64,000 bases of DNA from an uncultured Saprospiraceae bacterium (GTDB lineage: Bacteria > Bacteroidota > Bacteroidia > Chitinophagales > Saprospiraceae): NCBI GenBank assembly GCA_938015595.1, contig CALLPI010000019.1, positions 1 through 64,000 on the forward strand, read 5' to 3'. The notes under the pieces were generated by a model that was not told the DNA's origin, made no database searches, and saw nothing but the letters and a program-made list of their open reading frames with translations. Shown here one piece after another: positions 18,191-27,185 of this stretch (its first letter is position 1; every line of letters begins with the position of its first letter). The position numbers and the translations under genes were made by a program.

Positions 18191-20590
18191 TCAATTCACT
18201 TTTTTCAACTGCCCATTTTCTTCCACTACGATGAAGGCATCCCTGAAGCCTGCTGCTCTGGCTCGGCTCAGGGCGCTACGCGCTTGTTCTATGGTAGTAT
18301 AGCCAGTCAGTAGCTTGGCGGTGAACTGCCCTTTGGGCCAGTCTATGACGGCCCCCAGGTTGCGTACTTTTGAGTCGTCAAAATGGCGTGGGTCGCGCAG
18401 AGCAGCCAACTGTATCATGAAGGCGCTTGGGTCATTTACACTAGGCGACGGAGAAGGCGTTGGTGTTGGCGTTGGTGTGTTGCCGCCGCCTCTGGCGGCT
18501 ACGGAGTTGCCGCCAGTTTCTTCGACCACAAAAGCCTGGTTGTAGCCTTGTTGGCGAGCGATGCGCATGGCGGCTTCGGCTTGTTCGCGGGTGGCATATA
18601 CGCCCAGGCGAATGCGAAATACTCCGGCTTCTTGTTTGGCATAGACGGTGCCTGTATTGCCTAAGTTACTAAAGCTTTCTACGTTGGGCGCACGCAAGGC
18701 GGCCAACTGTACGGCAAATCCTCTGGGAATGCTCTGCCCGGGGTTAACTACTGTACCGCCCACAGGGGTGGTACTACCTCCAGTATTGCCGCCGGTACTG
18801 ACACTACCCGTCACAGGGATGAGCCTTACCACGCCCAGCACATTGGGGTCAATAGTAGCTCCTGTGCGCACAGTGCGGCTCATGTCCTGGTAATTAACTC
18901 TTGAGTAGCGGATAACATATACTGAGTTGGGGTTTAAAGCCACGGAGTATGTGCCCGTGGCGTCGGAGAATACTTCATTGGTTACGCCCGTCATTTGATT
19001 GGTCACTTGTACGCCTACGCTGTTGAGCGGGCGCCCCGTAACTTGGTCAATGAGTGTGCCGTAGAAGAGGCTTCGATCTCCCACCAGGCGGATGTCGAAC
19101 TCGCGGGCGTCCTGCCCTCGGATAGTAGCCAAAGAGAAAGTAAACGGCTGAAACCCCTGCTTACTAATGATGACGTTGCAGTCTAAGCCTTGCACCATCT
19201 GAAAGGCATAAAGCCCTCGCGTATCGGCCTGGAAGATGCCTTCGCCACAGCCGGTAAAGTCCACCGAAGCGTTGGGAATGGGGCTTCCGTCGGCGGCATT
19301 GGTAATGCGGAAGGTGATGTTGTCGGCGGCGCGGTTTACCCGGTAGATATCTTCGTTGCCGCGCCCGCGCGGGCGGTTAGACACCAGGTAGCCCACATTT
19401 CGTACAGGGTCAAAGATGAAGCTGTAGTCGTCATAACTGGAGTTGACGCCGTTGCCCAGGTGGAAGATGCGACTCCAGCGGTTGTCGGTACGCTCGGCGC
19501 GGTAGATGTCTAAGCCGCCCAGCCCGTGATGGTAGTCAGAGGAAAAAAACAGACTTTGCCCGTCGAAGAACGGGGAGAGTTCATTGCCGGGTGTATTGAT
19601 GACCGGGCCGAGGTTTTCTGGTGACCCCCAGGAAGTGCCTGTGCGATAAGACACGTAAATGTCGTACCCGCCAAAGCCGCCCGTACGATTGGAAGCGAAG
19701 TACAGAGCATTGCCATCGGGCGAGAAAGCCGGATAGCCGGTAGAGAAGTCACTGCCGCCGTTGAAGGGGAAGGGGCGTACGTTGAGCCAGTCGCCGTTGG
19801 CGGCTACATCAGCCAGGAACAGGCTCAACTGCATGCCGCTGGAGGGTATCTGGCGCAAGCCTTCCACGTAGTTGTTGCGGGTGAAAGCTACAGTGCGGCC
19901 ATCAGGCGAAAAAGCCAGTGGCCCCTCGCTGTTGGAACTGCGCACGTCAGATTTGAGAAAGAAAGGCGAATCCAATGCGCCGTTTCGGTTCACCGACGAC
20001 ACATACAGTCGGTTGTACACCCGACCATCCCAATTGGCACCGGGCTGTTGCAAGTCCATCCGGGAGGAGGCAAAGACCACGCGGTCGCCGTAAAAAGCCG
20101 GGGCAAACTCCGTAGCGCTGGTATTGACAGTTTCGTTGGTCACGTTGTAGGTGGAGGCTACATTCAGTTGAGCTTTGGCAAAGGTGCACCCCTCGGCAAA
20201 GTGGTTGCCTTCGGCAGGGTTAGTGCGGGCGTATTCCGTGTACCAGCGGCGGGCATCATCGTAGCGGCCAAGGCCTTTGAGGGTGTGCGCATATTGTAGT
20301 AGGTAAATGGAGGGTACGTTGCGCAGTCTCACAGCAGCCTCGTAGTTTCTAGCGGCGTCTTCTAGGCGGTTGAGGTGGCGGTATGAATCAGCCAGGCGCC
20401 CCAGTGCGTCGGGTTCGTCGGTAGCACCCTTTTTCATAGCTTCTTCATAGGCTTGTATAGCCGTGTTGAAGGCATTGATAGCGTAGGCTTCATCGCCTCG
20501 GCGCACCCACTGGCGGCGCGTTTGCCCAAATGCAGCTATAGCGGCGCATACCAGCGCCATTGCTAGCAAAAACTGAGTATTTTTTTTCAT
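18191..20590 (-). CDS. TPR-PD40-regulatory-like domain envelope protein with two SPOR domains
   Basis: 799 residues from the ATG giving MKKNTQFLLAMALVCAAIAAFGQ (signal peptide). Order: TPR region (about 28-135), five PD40/WD40-like blades (about 165-420, e.g. AFSPDGRTVAF, AFSPDGNALYFASNRTGG), carboxypeptidase-regulatory-like/CNA-B segments (about 430-600), SPOR domain 1 (FAVQLAALRAPN to about 705), a PTPTPTPSPSPS linker, and SPOR domain 2 to the end. The architecture resembles Bacteroidota OmpA-like proteins such as T9SS PorE, but the C-terminal OmpA peptidoglycan domain is absent and SPOR domains, which bind denuded glycan strands, take its place. Periplasmic or outer-membrane location is likely. 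Confidence 0.85.
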   Translation of the reverse strand: MKKNTQFLLAMALVCAAIAAFGQTRRQWVRRGDEAYAINAFNTAIQAYEEAMKKGATDEPDALGRLADSYRHLNRLEDAARNYEAAVRLRNVPSIYLLQYAHTLKGLGRYDDARRWYTEYARTNPAEGNHFAEGCTFAKAQLNVASTYNVTNETVNTSATEFAPAFYGDRVVFASSRMDLQQPGANWDGRVYNRLYVSSVNRNGALDSPFFLKSDVRSSNSEGPLAFSPDGRTVAFTRNNYVEGLRQIPSSGMQLSLFLADVAANGDWLNVRPFPFNGGSDFSTGYPAFSPDGNALYFASNRTGGFGGYDIYVSYRTGTSWGSPENLGPVINTPGNELSPFFDGQSLFFSSDYHHGLGGLDIYRAERTDNRWSRIFHLGNGVNSSYDDYSFIFDPVRNVGYLVSNRPRGRGNEDIYRVNRAADNITFRITNAADGSPIPNASVDFTGCGEGIFQADTRGLYAFQMVQGLDCNVIISKQGFQPFTFSLATIRGQDAREFDIRLVGDRSLFYGTLIDQVTGRPLNSVGVQVTNQMTGVTNEVFSDATGTYSVALNPNSVYVIRYSRVNYQDMSRTVRTGATIDPNVLGVVRLIPVTGSVSTGGNTGGSTTPVGGTVVNPGQSIPRGFAVQLAALRAPNVESFSNLGNTGTVYAKQEAGVFRIRLGVYATREQAEAAMRIARQQGYNQAFVVEETGGNSVAARGGGNTPTPTPTPSPSPSVNDPSAFMIQLAALRDPRHFDDSKVRNLGAVIDWPKGQFTAKLLTGYTTIEQARSALSRARAAGFRDAFIVVEENGQLKKVN

Positions 20591-20795
20591 GGTTGATGAT
20601 TGAAGATAAGTTGTCAGGCCTGGAGCCGGCTTTCCTTCGCAGAGCAATCGCCCCTGTGCCAGTTGTGACCTGCAATTGTTGGGGCAAATTTGAATAAAAA
20701 ACAATTTATTTACTCTTTTCTGTTCAAAAAGTTTGGTAGCTCCTGCATTTTTGTGCGTTTTTCACGCTTTGTTGTACTCGATTTGAACTTTTATC

Positions 20796-21494
20796 ATGCA
20801 ACTTCAACGCATACAGGAGCGCCTGGCTGGATTTAAAAACCACTTGCAAAGCCCTACGGCGCAGTATTGGCTCCACTTGTGGGAAAGCCAGCAGATTTTT
20901 CAAACCCGCTGGGACGCCGACGCACCGGATATACGCGCTACCTATGACGCTGCCCTCGACAGCCCTGTGACCCGCCGCCTGTGGAGCCGTGAAAACTACG
21001 CCCCTAAGCAAATGATGCTAATCTTTGCCGAACTGGCACCCGACATGGTACGCGTGGCTTTCCAGGACTTGTTCAACGAAAATAAAGATATTGAAGTGCG
21101 CCTCGACCGCTTCGTGTACTACTGCGATGAACTCTTGAGCGCATACAAAGGCCAAACAAACCGCCCCGCATGGAACCGCCACTTCCACGATGACGACTAC
21201 GCCATTATCAGCCTATACCTGGCTTTCCGATACCCCGACCGCTATGCGCCCTATCGGCATGCGGCTTTTGTGGAAATGCTCCGGCAGTTGGCCGCTGCCA
21301 ACCTGCCCCGCTCCAACGACCCCGCCCGATGGTTTAAGGTAGCCCGTACCCTGTACGGCTTCATGCAAAAAGATACCGAGTTGCTCAGCCTTCACCAGCA
21401 ACGCCTGCTGCCCGACAGGCACTACACTGGCAGCAGCCTACTACTGGCATACGAATTTTGCCTGTGGTGCGCCAGGCAGTTGGTAGAAGCGTAA
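20796..21494 (+). CDS. hypothetical protein resembling the N-terminal region of McrB-like ATPases
   Basis: 232 residues, mostly helical, no signal peptide and no Walker motifs. From memory of the family, the segment ENKDIEVRLDRF...DELL, then YAIISLYLAFRYPDRYAPYRH and LLSLHQQRLLPDRHY, has the pattern seen N-terminal to the AAA+ GTPase part of McrB-like proteins in Bacteroidota (FRYPxKYxxYK, then LLxxxYYxDxxxLLAQD). If right, this is a stand-alone recognition or adaptor domain lacking its motor. The next gene, 105 bases on and same strand, is an SPFH protein. The assignment is tentative; a plain hypothetical protein is the safe name. Confidence 0.6.
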   Translation: MQLQRIQERLAGFKNHLQSPTAQYWLHLWESQQIFQTRWDADAPDIRATYDAALDSPVTRRLWSRENYAPKQMMLIFAELAPDMVRVAFQDLFNENKDIEVRLDRFVYYCDELLSAYKGQTNRPAWNRHFHDDDYAIISLYLAFRYPDRYAPYRHAAFVEMLRQLAAANLPRSNDPARWFKVARTLYGFMQKDTELLSLHQQRLLPDRHYTGSSLLLAYEFCLWCARQLVEA

Positions 21495-21599
21495 ATAGTC
21501 TGCATCGAAAAAATTACCCCCCTGAGAGCAAAATCTAATCAGAAATGTTACCTTTACTGAGTATTGCAATCATTATCAACCCAGAAAAATACATTTACA

Positions 21600-22559
21600 A
21601 TGTCATTTACTATTATTGCCCTCAGTGTTCTTGGCTTTTTAGCGCTGACTTCCTGCTTTTTTGTTGTACGTCAGCAAACTGCTGTAGTACTAGAAGCGCT
21701 AGGGCGCTTCGATAGTGTACGCGGCCCAGGGCTGCACTTCAAGATTCCTGTTATCCATCGCATCGCCGGCAGAGTAAATCTCAAAATCCAGCAATTAGAC
21801 GTGATGGTAGAAACCAAAACCAAGGACAACGTATTCGTCAAGCTCAAAGTGTCGGTACAGTTCAAAGTATTAGAAAACAACATTTTTGACGCCTTTTACA
21901 AGCTGCAGAACCCCTACGAGCAGATTACCGCCTACGTGTTTGATGTAGTGCGCGCCGAGGTGCCCAAACTCAAATTGGACGACGTGTTTGAGCGCAAAGA
22001 CGATATCGCTATTGCTGTGCGCCGCGAGCTGGAGGAGTCCATGAATGAATACGGCTACGGCATTGTGAAAGCCCTGGTAACCGACATAGACCCCGACCAC
22101 GCAGTGAAAAATGCCATGAACCGCATCAACGCCGCCGAGCGCGAGAAAATAGCTGCCGAGTACGAGGGCGAATCCTCCCGTATCCTCATCGTGGCCAAAG
22201 CCCGCGCTGAGGCTGAGAGCAAGCGCCTGCAAGGCCAGGGTATTGCCGACCAGCGCCGCGAGATTGCCAAAGGCTTGGAAGACTCGGTGGCCGTACTCAA
22301 CAACGCCGGCATTAACTCCCAAGAGGCTTCGGCACTTATCGTTATCACACAGCACTATGACACCCTCCAGTCTTTGGGCGAACATAGCCGCAGCCAGCTC
22401 ATTCTGCTACCTAACGCACCCAGCGCCGCCAGCGACATGTTGGGCCAACTAGTAGCCTCTTTCGTTGCCTCCAAAGAAATGGGTGAAGAAATGAAGAACA
22501 GCGCCCTCAAACTCCAGGCAGAAAAGAAAAAAGTAGCGCTGCCAGAGCCAAAGCAGTGA
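21600..22559 (+). CDS. SPFH/band 7 domain membrane protein
   Basis: 319 residues from the ATG giving MSFTIIALSVLGFLALTSC; a TTG 36 bases upstream opens the frame but the hydrophobic anchor begins at the ATG. An N-terminal membrane helix is followed by a band 7 (stomatin/prohibitin/flotillin) domain from about residue 20 to 190 (RQQTAVVLEALGRFDSVRGPG, FKIPVIHRI) and a helical, Ala/Glu-rich segment (KARAEAESKRLQGQ). It resembles the hypersensitive-induced-reaction-type SPFH proteins. Such proteins form ring oligomers that organise membranes and regulate membrane proteases. No FtsH or NfeD partner is adjacent. Confidence 0.85.
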   Translation: MSFTIIALSVLGFLALTSCFFVVRQQTAVVLEALGRFDSVRGPGLHFKIPVIHRIAGRVNLKIQQLDVMVETKTKDNVFVKLKVSVQFKVLENNIFDAFYKLQNPYEQITAYVFDVVRAEVPKLKLDDVFERKDDIAIAVRRELEESMNEYGYGIVKALVTDIDPDHAVKNAMNRINAAEREKIAAEYEGESSRILIVAKARAEAESKRLQGQGIADQRREIAKGLEDSVAVLNNAGINSQEASALIVITQHYDTLQSLGEHSRSQLILLPNAPSAASDMLGQLVASFVASKEMGEEMKNSALKLQAEKKKVALPEPKQ

Positions 22560-22584
22560 TCATTGATTGATAATATCTCAGAGC

Positions 22585-23547
22585 ATGCGCGCGCTCGTAC
22601 TGACTCGAGAGAAAACGCTCGAATACCGCACTGACTTTCCTACGCCTGAGCCTTCAGTTGGTGAAGACTTAGTGCGCGTGCGTACTGCAGCGCTCAACCA
22701 TCGCGATGTATGGATCATCCAAGGCTTGTACCCAGGCATTGTATTTCCGGTAGTACTTGGCTCCGACGGTGCCGGCATCTGCCGAGGGCGCGAGGTGCTC
22801 ATCAATCCTAGCATAGGTTGGGGCAATAATCCGGCTTTTCAGGCCAAGGGCTACCACATCCTGGGTATGCCGCGCCATGGCACGCTGAGCGAGTATGTAA
22901 CCGTGCCTGCCATGCAGGTATATGCCAAGCCTTTACACCTGACCATGCAGGAGGCGGCAGCACTACCTTTGGCTGGCCTTACGGCGTGGCGGGCGGTGTT
23001 CAGCAAGGGCGCCGTACAGCCTGGCGAGCGCGTACTCGTAACTGGCATCGGTGGTGGCGTGGCTTTATTTGCCATGCAATTTGCACTTAGCGCTGGCGCC
23101 CAGGTGTGGGTCAGCTCAGGGCACGAAGAAAAACTCGAAAAAGCTAAGGCACTGGGTGCTGAGGGCGGGGTTAACTACCGCCAAAATGATTGGCTGCAGC
23201 GTCTTCAACAGCTGGCCGAGGGCTTCGATGTGGTCATTGACGGGGCTGGCGGCCCTGGTCTTGGGCAAATACTAAAACTCTGCCAACCAGGTGCGCGCGT
23301 GGTGGTGTACGGGGGCAGTCAGGGCGCTGTGCCCGATATCAAACCACAGGCGTTGTTCTGGAAGCAAATTTCCATCCTGGGCACTTCCATGGGCCATGAT
23401 GCTGAGTTTGCTGCTATGCTCAACTGGGTGAGCCGACATAAAATCCGGCCAGTCATTGACTCAGTATTTTCACTCAGCGACGGGCACGCGGCTTTCGAGC
23501 GTATGGCGCAGGGCCAGCAATTTGGCAAAATCATCCTCGAGCCTTGA
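22585..23547 (+). CDS. zinc-type/quinone-oxidoreductase-like MDR dehydrogenase
   Basis: 320 residues, medium-chain dehydrogenase/reductase superfamily. The N-terminal GroES-like domain has the RTAALNHRDVWIIQG and GSDGAGI patterns; the Rossmann NAD(P) site reads VTGIGGGVALFAMQFA, followed by GAQVWVSSGHEEKLEKAKALGA. The catalytic and structural zinc cysteines of classical ADHs are missing, which favours the zinc-independent quinone-reductase branch. The start is the ATG at 22585 (MRALVL). Its TGA shares one base with the ATG of the next gene. Confidence 0.85.
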   Translation: MRALVLTREKTLEYRTDFPTPEPSVGEDLVRVRTAALNHRDVWIIQGLYPGIVFPVVLGSDGAGICRGREVLINPSIGWGNNPAFQAKGYHILGMPRHGTLSEYVTVPAMQVYAKPLHLTMQEAAALPLAGLTAWRAVFSKGAVQPGERVLVTGIGGGVALFAMQFALSAGAQVWVSSGHEEKLEKAKALGAEGGVNYRQNDWLQRLQQLAEGFDVVIDGAGGPGLGQILKLCQPGARVVVYGGSQGAVPDIKPQALFWKQISILGTSMGHDAEFAAMLNWVSRHKIRPVIDSVFSLSDGHAAFERMAQGQQFGKIILEP

Positions 23548-24035
23548 TGAAGCGCATTGGCCTGCTTTCCGATACGCATTCTTTTGTGGACGAACGCATC
23601 TTCACCTACTTTGAGGCCTGCGACGAGATCTGGCATGCCGGCGATTTAGGCAATGCCCAGGTACTGGATCAATTGGAGGCGTTCCGACCAGTGAGGGCTG
23701 TATTTGGCAACATTGATGGTCCTGAGTTACGCGCACGCCTGCCTGAAAATCTGCGCTTTGACTGCGAAGGCATGGATGTCCTCATCACTCATATTGGCGG
23801 GTATCCAGGCAAATACGCCCCCCGCATCCGCCTGCTGCTCCAGGCGCATCCGCCTAAGCTTTTCGTGTGCGGCCACTCTCACATCCTCAAAGTTATGTAC
23901 GACAAAACCCTTGGGCTGCTCCACCTCAATCCTGGCGCCTGTGGCAAGGAGGGTTTTCACAAAGTGCAAACTGTGTTGCGGTTTACCCTCTCCCAGGGAC
24001 GAATATCAGATTTGGAGGTGGTAGAGTGGAAGTAG
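23547..24035 (+). CDS. YfcE/MJ0936-type metallophosphodiesterase
   Basis: 162 residues, calcineurin-like fold. Metal-binding motifs appear in order: SDTHS (residues about 8-12), HAGDLGN, GNIDG, THIGG and CGHSHI with the final ligand pair. The family hydrolyses phosphodiesters, including 2',3'-cyclic nucleotides in vitro. Translationally coupled to the dehydrogenase (TGATG, one-base overlap). Confidence 0.9.
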   Translation: MKRIGLLSDTHSFVDERIFTYFEACDEIWHAGDLGNAQVLDQLEAFRPVRAVFGNIDGPELRARLPENLRFDCEGMDVLITHIGGYPGKYAPRIRLLLQAHPPKLFVCGHSHILKVMYDKTLGLLHLNPGACGKEGFHKVQTVLRFTLSQGRISDLEVVEWK

Positions 24036-24088
24036 AAGCATGGCCACTGAAACTTTTGCATTGAGCGCCACGCTACCGTTGCGAAGGG

Positions 24089-24500
24089 CTAACCCAAGAA
24101 GCTCAGCAGTAGGCCCGCTACCACCGCCGAGCCAATTACCCTGGCCACATTAGGCGCCATAGCGTGCATGAGCAAAATGGTTGTTGGGGTCTTCGCGCAG
24201 CCCTATTGTTTGCGCTACCCGTGTGCTGTCTGGCATAGCCGATACGCCTGCTGCTCCAATGAGCGGATTGATGCGCTCTTCCGGCTTGAGAAACAGGTTT
24301 ATCACTTTCGCAAAGATGATGCCGCCTGCCGTTGACATGGCAAAGGCAAAGGCGCCCAGGCCAAAGGTCATGATAGACTGTGGCGTCAGGCATACATCTG
24401 CCTGTGTAGAAGCGCCTACAGTCAGTCTAATATGATAGGGTCACTATGTCTATCAGTGCAGTGCGGGAGGTATCGGCCAGGCGCTTGTCGGCTTTTAAGG
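24089..24500 (-). pseudogene. oxaloacetate decarboxylase beta subunit (oadB) remnant
   Basis: Three minus-strand pieces in different frames together read as the C-terminal part of a sodium-pumping decarboxylase beta subunit. First ADKRLADTSRTALIDIVT (about 24497-24440), then after a frameshift and TAG, RLTVGASTQAD...TPQSIMTFGLGAFAFAMSTA, GGIIFAKVINLFL and NPLIGAAGVSAMP to REDPNN (to about 24175). After a second frameshift comes LLMHAMAPNVARVIGSAV and VAGLLLSFLG, ending with TAG at 24089. The N-terminal two thirds of the gene is missing, and no alpha or gamma subunit is nearby. Clearly non-functional. Confidence 0.88.
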
Positions 24501-24629
24501 GCTGGTAGCTGTCAGGCAAAGTAAGCAACACTATGCAGCATTTTTCAAAAGATTGCCCCCCCTTACACAATGAGGCTGCGCCGTTGTACTGCGCCGCGCG
24601 CATTTTTAAGCAGGTAGCTCGTACTGATT

Positions 24630-25049
24630 TTAACTCTTCCTGTGGCGCTCCATGTATTGTTGCAAGATGATCACGGCGCTTACTTTATCCACAAGGCTTT
24701 TGTCGCGTCGTTTTTTAGGACTGGCCACTACCTGGCGTATGACGCTTTTGGCTTCTTCGGAGGTGTAGCGCTCATCTTGCATGGCCACCGAGATGTGCGG
24801 AAAGACCTTGCGCAGTTCCTTTACAAATGCCCGCACCTGGGGTGCTATCTGTGCAGGGTTGCCATCGGGGTACAGTGGTTGGCCTACCACGATGGTTTCC
24901 ACCTCCTCGCTGGCCAGGTATTGCTTTAGGAATTCCATGACTTCATTGGTGGGCAGCGTGTTCAGCCCAGAGGCAATGATCTGCAATGGGTCGCTGACAG
25001 CTACGCCAGTGCGCTTGAGGCCATAGTCAATTGCTAGGATTCTTGGCAT
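24630..25049 (-). CDS. ruvX: Holliday junction resolvase-like YqgF/RuvX
   Basis: 139 residues, RNase H-like fold. The N-terminal LAIDYGLKRTGVAVSD carries the first catalytic Asp, VGQPLYPDG the second strand, DERYTSEEA the Glu region, and DKVSAVIILQQYM the last acidic residue. The family processes pre-16S rRNA 5' ends (RuvX/YqgF) and was proposed as a back-up Holliday junction resolvase. Monocistronic in appearance; lies just upstream (minus strand) of the oadB relic and diverges from the oxidoreductase gene. Confidence 0.92.
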   Translation of the reverse strand: MPRILAIDYGLKRTGVAVSDPLQIIASGLNTLPTNEVMEFLKQYLASEEVETIVVGQPLYPDGNPAQIAPQVRAFVKELRKVFPHISVAMQDERYTSEEAKSVIRQVVASPKKRRDKSLVDKVSAVIILQQYMERHRKS

Positions 25050-25165
25050 GGGACAAAAGTATCAAAAAGAAGCGGCATTTGTGTAAGCGCTGCGACCAAA
25101 TTACTTTTCGCACAAAAGCCGTTAAGCGACTTTGGCGTTTGGGGCAGCAAATGGGCATTTTACCT

Positions 25166-25173
25166 TACCTTTG
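25166..25173 (+). promoter_or_regulatory. -7 box TACCTTTG
   Basis: Exact TAnnTTTG match followed by C, 29 bases before the oxidoreductase ATG. A TTTG at 25138-25141 may be the -33 element, although the 24-base spacing is longer than usual. Likely promoter of the four-gene run ending at 29171. Confidence 0.5.
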
Positions 25174-25202
25174 CCGTTAATGGCAACTGAAAAACGCAGT
25201 AT

Positions 25203-26213
25203 ATGTTGAAAATCGGGGTTTTTGGAGCTGGTTATCTGGGCAAAATTCACCTAAAGTGTATTAGACTGGCTTCGGAAGTATTGGAGTTAGCCGGTTTTTA
25301 CGACCCCGATGATACCGCCGCTGCGCAAGCGGAGCAGACCTTCGGGGCGCGCCGATTTGATAGCCCGGAGGAGCTACTCGACAGCGTAGAAGCTGTGGAT
25401 ATCGTGACGCCCACGCCTACACATTTTGTACTGGCGCAGGAAGCCATTCGCCGAGGCAAGCACATTTTCATCGAAAAGCCGCTGACCCACACTCTCCAGG
25501 AAGCCGAAATACTACTGGACATGAGCCGCCAGGCAGGCCTTAAGGTGCAGGTAGGGCATGTGGAGCGCTTCAACCCGGCGCTGTTGGCCTTGGGCGACGC
25601 CCGCCTCGAGCCTATGTTTGTGGAGGCGCATCGCCTGGCTACCTTCAATCCCCGCGGAGCAGATGTATCGGTAGTGCTGGACTTGATGATTCACGATATT
25701 GATATTGTGCTCAGCTTGGTAAAAGCGCCGGTACAGTATGTGAGCGCCGGGGGCGTAGCGGTAGTGAGCGATACGCCCGACATTGCCAATGCGCGCATCG
25801 AGTTTGCCAATGGCTGTGTGGCTAACCTCACGGCCAGCCGCATATCGCTCAAGCAAATGCGCAAAGTAAGGCTGTTTCAGCGCGACGCCTACATCAGTCT
25901 GGACTTGCTGGACAAACAAGCCCAGGTTGTCCAACTCAAGGAGAAAACCCAAGCCGAAGATGCTGCTTTTATGGAGCTGCCCACCCCGCATGGTGTCAAA
26001 GCGATACATGTGCATACGCCAGCTATAGAGCCAGTGAATGCTATAAAACTGGAACTGGAGAGTTTTGCAAGGAGTATCCAACAAAACACCCGCCCCAAGG
26101 TGGATATTGAGGACGGCTACGCTGCCTTGCAACTGGCCTGGCGCATCATAGCCGACATGGAGCGACGCCAACGCGAAGCTGGCTTAACTTCCGTGCCGAT
26201 TGGAACCCACTAA
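25203..26213 (+). CDS. Gfo/Idh/MocA family NAD(P)-dependent oxidoreductase
   Basis: 336 residues. The N-terminal Rossmann fold starts with GVFGAGYLGKIH (GxGxxG), followed by YDPDD and the DIVTPTPTHFV and HIFIEKPLTHT segments typical of the family; the C-terminal alpha/beta domain carries the substrate site (HVERFNPALLAL, MIHDIDIVLSL). Members oxidise sugars or sugar nucleotides. First gene of a tight run with the lipoprotein, a polyprenyl sugar transferase and a 5'-nucleotidase, so a role in polysaccharide precursor synthesis is a reasonable inference. Confidence 0.88.
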   Translation: MLKIGVFGAGYLGKIHLKCIRLASEVLELAGFYDPDDTAAAQAEQTFGARRFDSPEELLDSVEAVDIVTPTPTHFVLAQEAIRRGKHIFIEKPLTHTLQEAEILLDMSRQAGLKVQVGHVERFNPALLALGDARLEPMFVEAHRLATFNPRGADVSVVLDLMIHDIDIVLSLVKAPVQYVSAGGVAVVSDTPDIANARIEFANGCVANLTASRISLKQMRKVRLFQRDAYISLDLLDKQAQVVQLKEKTQAEDAAFMELPTPHGVKAIHVHTPAIEPVNAIKLELESFARSIQQNTRPKVDIEDGYAALQLAWRIIADMERRQREAGLTSVPIGTH

Positions 26214-26227
26214 ATGCTTGTTGAATT

Positions 26228-27157
26228 ATGTGCAAAGGTTGTGATACGCGTATTTTCAATCTGTTTGCCCAGCGCAATGTACTATACTGTCTAGCGCTCA
26301 TTATGTTAGCATGGGGAGCCTTGGCCTGCGATCTAATCAACCCCGAAGAACCCATTCCGGCATATGTGGTAGTAGAGCCTTTTCAGTTTAGCACTCAAGC
26401 TGGTACGCAGGGCAGCAACTCCTCTCGCATCACGGAGGTGTGGGTATCCGTAGGTAGCAACTTCCTGGGCGCATACCGCTTACCCGCCACTATTCCTATA
26501 TTAGAGCAAGGCCCCACTAGCCTCACCCTCCAGGCTGGTATTAAAGATAATGGTATCGGAGAACTGCCGGAGATTTATCCGTTTTACCGCCCGGTCAGTG
26601 TCACGGTGGATTTGCAACCCAACCAGACAGTTACCTTACGTCCGGCTACCACTTATCTGCCTGAGGCTAAGTTTGCCTTTATTGAAAATTTTGAAGACAA
26701 TCAGCATATTTTTCGCGTGTTGCGCATTGGCAGCACGGAGCAAGCCTTGCAACGCAGCGCGGCAGCTGCCTTTGAAGGACAAGCCGGCGGACTCATCCGG
26801 GTGGATACGGCGAATCCCGTAGCCGAAATAGCCACCGTACCTGTTTTCAGCGGTCTTAATACTACCTCACCGTTTGTGTATCTGGAATTAGACTACAAAT
26901 CGGAGGCGCCAGTCCTAGTAGGGCTAGTAGGCTACGGCAGCGGCCTGCCCGCCAATGGTGTGACGGCCTTTGAGGCTGGCTTTCTGCCTAGGGAGAATTG
27001 GACAAAAATCTACTTCAATCTCAGCCAGTTGATTTTTACCAGTAGGTTTGAGGGCTACCAAATTGTGTTGCAGGCCAACTTGCCCACACGCAACGGCGTG
27101 CCTGTCCGCTCCAGCGCCGTTGTGCAATTGGACAACATCAAACTCGTGCATTTCTGA
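26228..27157 (+). CDS. hypothetical lipoprotein in exopolysaccharide run
   Basis: 309 residues. A membrane segment with lipobox LMLAWGALAC ends near residue 34; the mature part starts DLINPEEPIPAY. No named family recognised. The middle and C-terminal parts look beta-rich and jelly-roll-like (FAFIENFEDNQHIFRVLR, FVYLELDYKS, NWTKIYFNLSQLI, AVVQLDNIKLV), reminiscent of a carbohydrate-binding fold. It lies 14 bases after the oxidoreductase and 28 before the sugar transferase, suggesting co-expression. Either the first ATG or a later start near residue 18 could be used. Confidence 0.7.
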   Translation: MCKGCDTRIFNLFAQRNVLYCLALIMLAWGALACDLINPEEPIPAYVVVEPFQFSTQAGTQGSNSSRITEVWVSVGSNFLGAYRLPATIPILEQGPTSLTLQAGIKDNGIGELPEIYPFYRPVSVTVDLQPNQTVTLRPATTYLPEAKFAFIENFEDNQHIFRVLRIGSTEQALQRSAAAAFEGQAGGLIRVDTANPVAEIATVPVFSGLNTTSPFVYLELDYKSEAPVLVGLVGYGSGLPANGVTAFEAGFLPRENWTKIYFNLSQLIFTSRFEGYQIVLQANLPTRNGVPVRSSAVVQLDNIKLVHF

Positions 27158-27185
27158 AACGTCATCTTCTGAAAGTTTCTGCCTC

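Noticed and set aside
18448-18480. Short tandem repeat GGTGTTGGCGTT-like
   Set aside because: It is the coding sequence of the PTPTPTPSPSPS linker between SPOR domains, not a CRISPR or regulatory repeat.
24552-24563. Run of C as a possible phase-variable tract
   Set aside because: It lies in the intergenic region beyond the oadB relic, not in a gene or between promoter elements.
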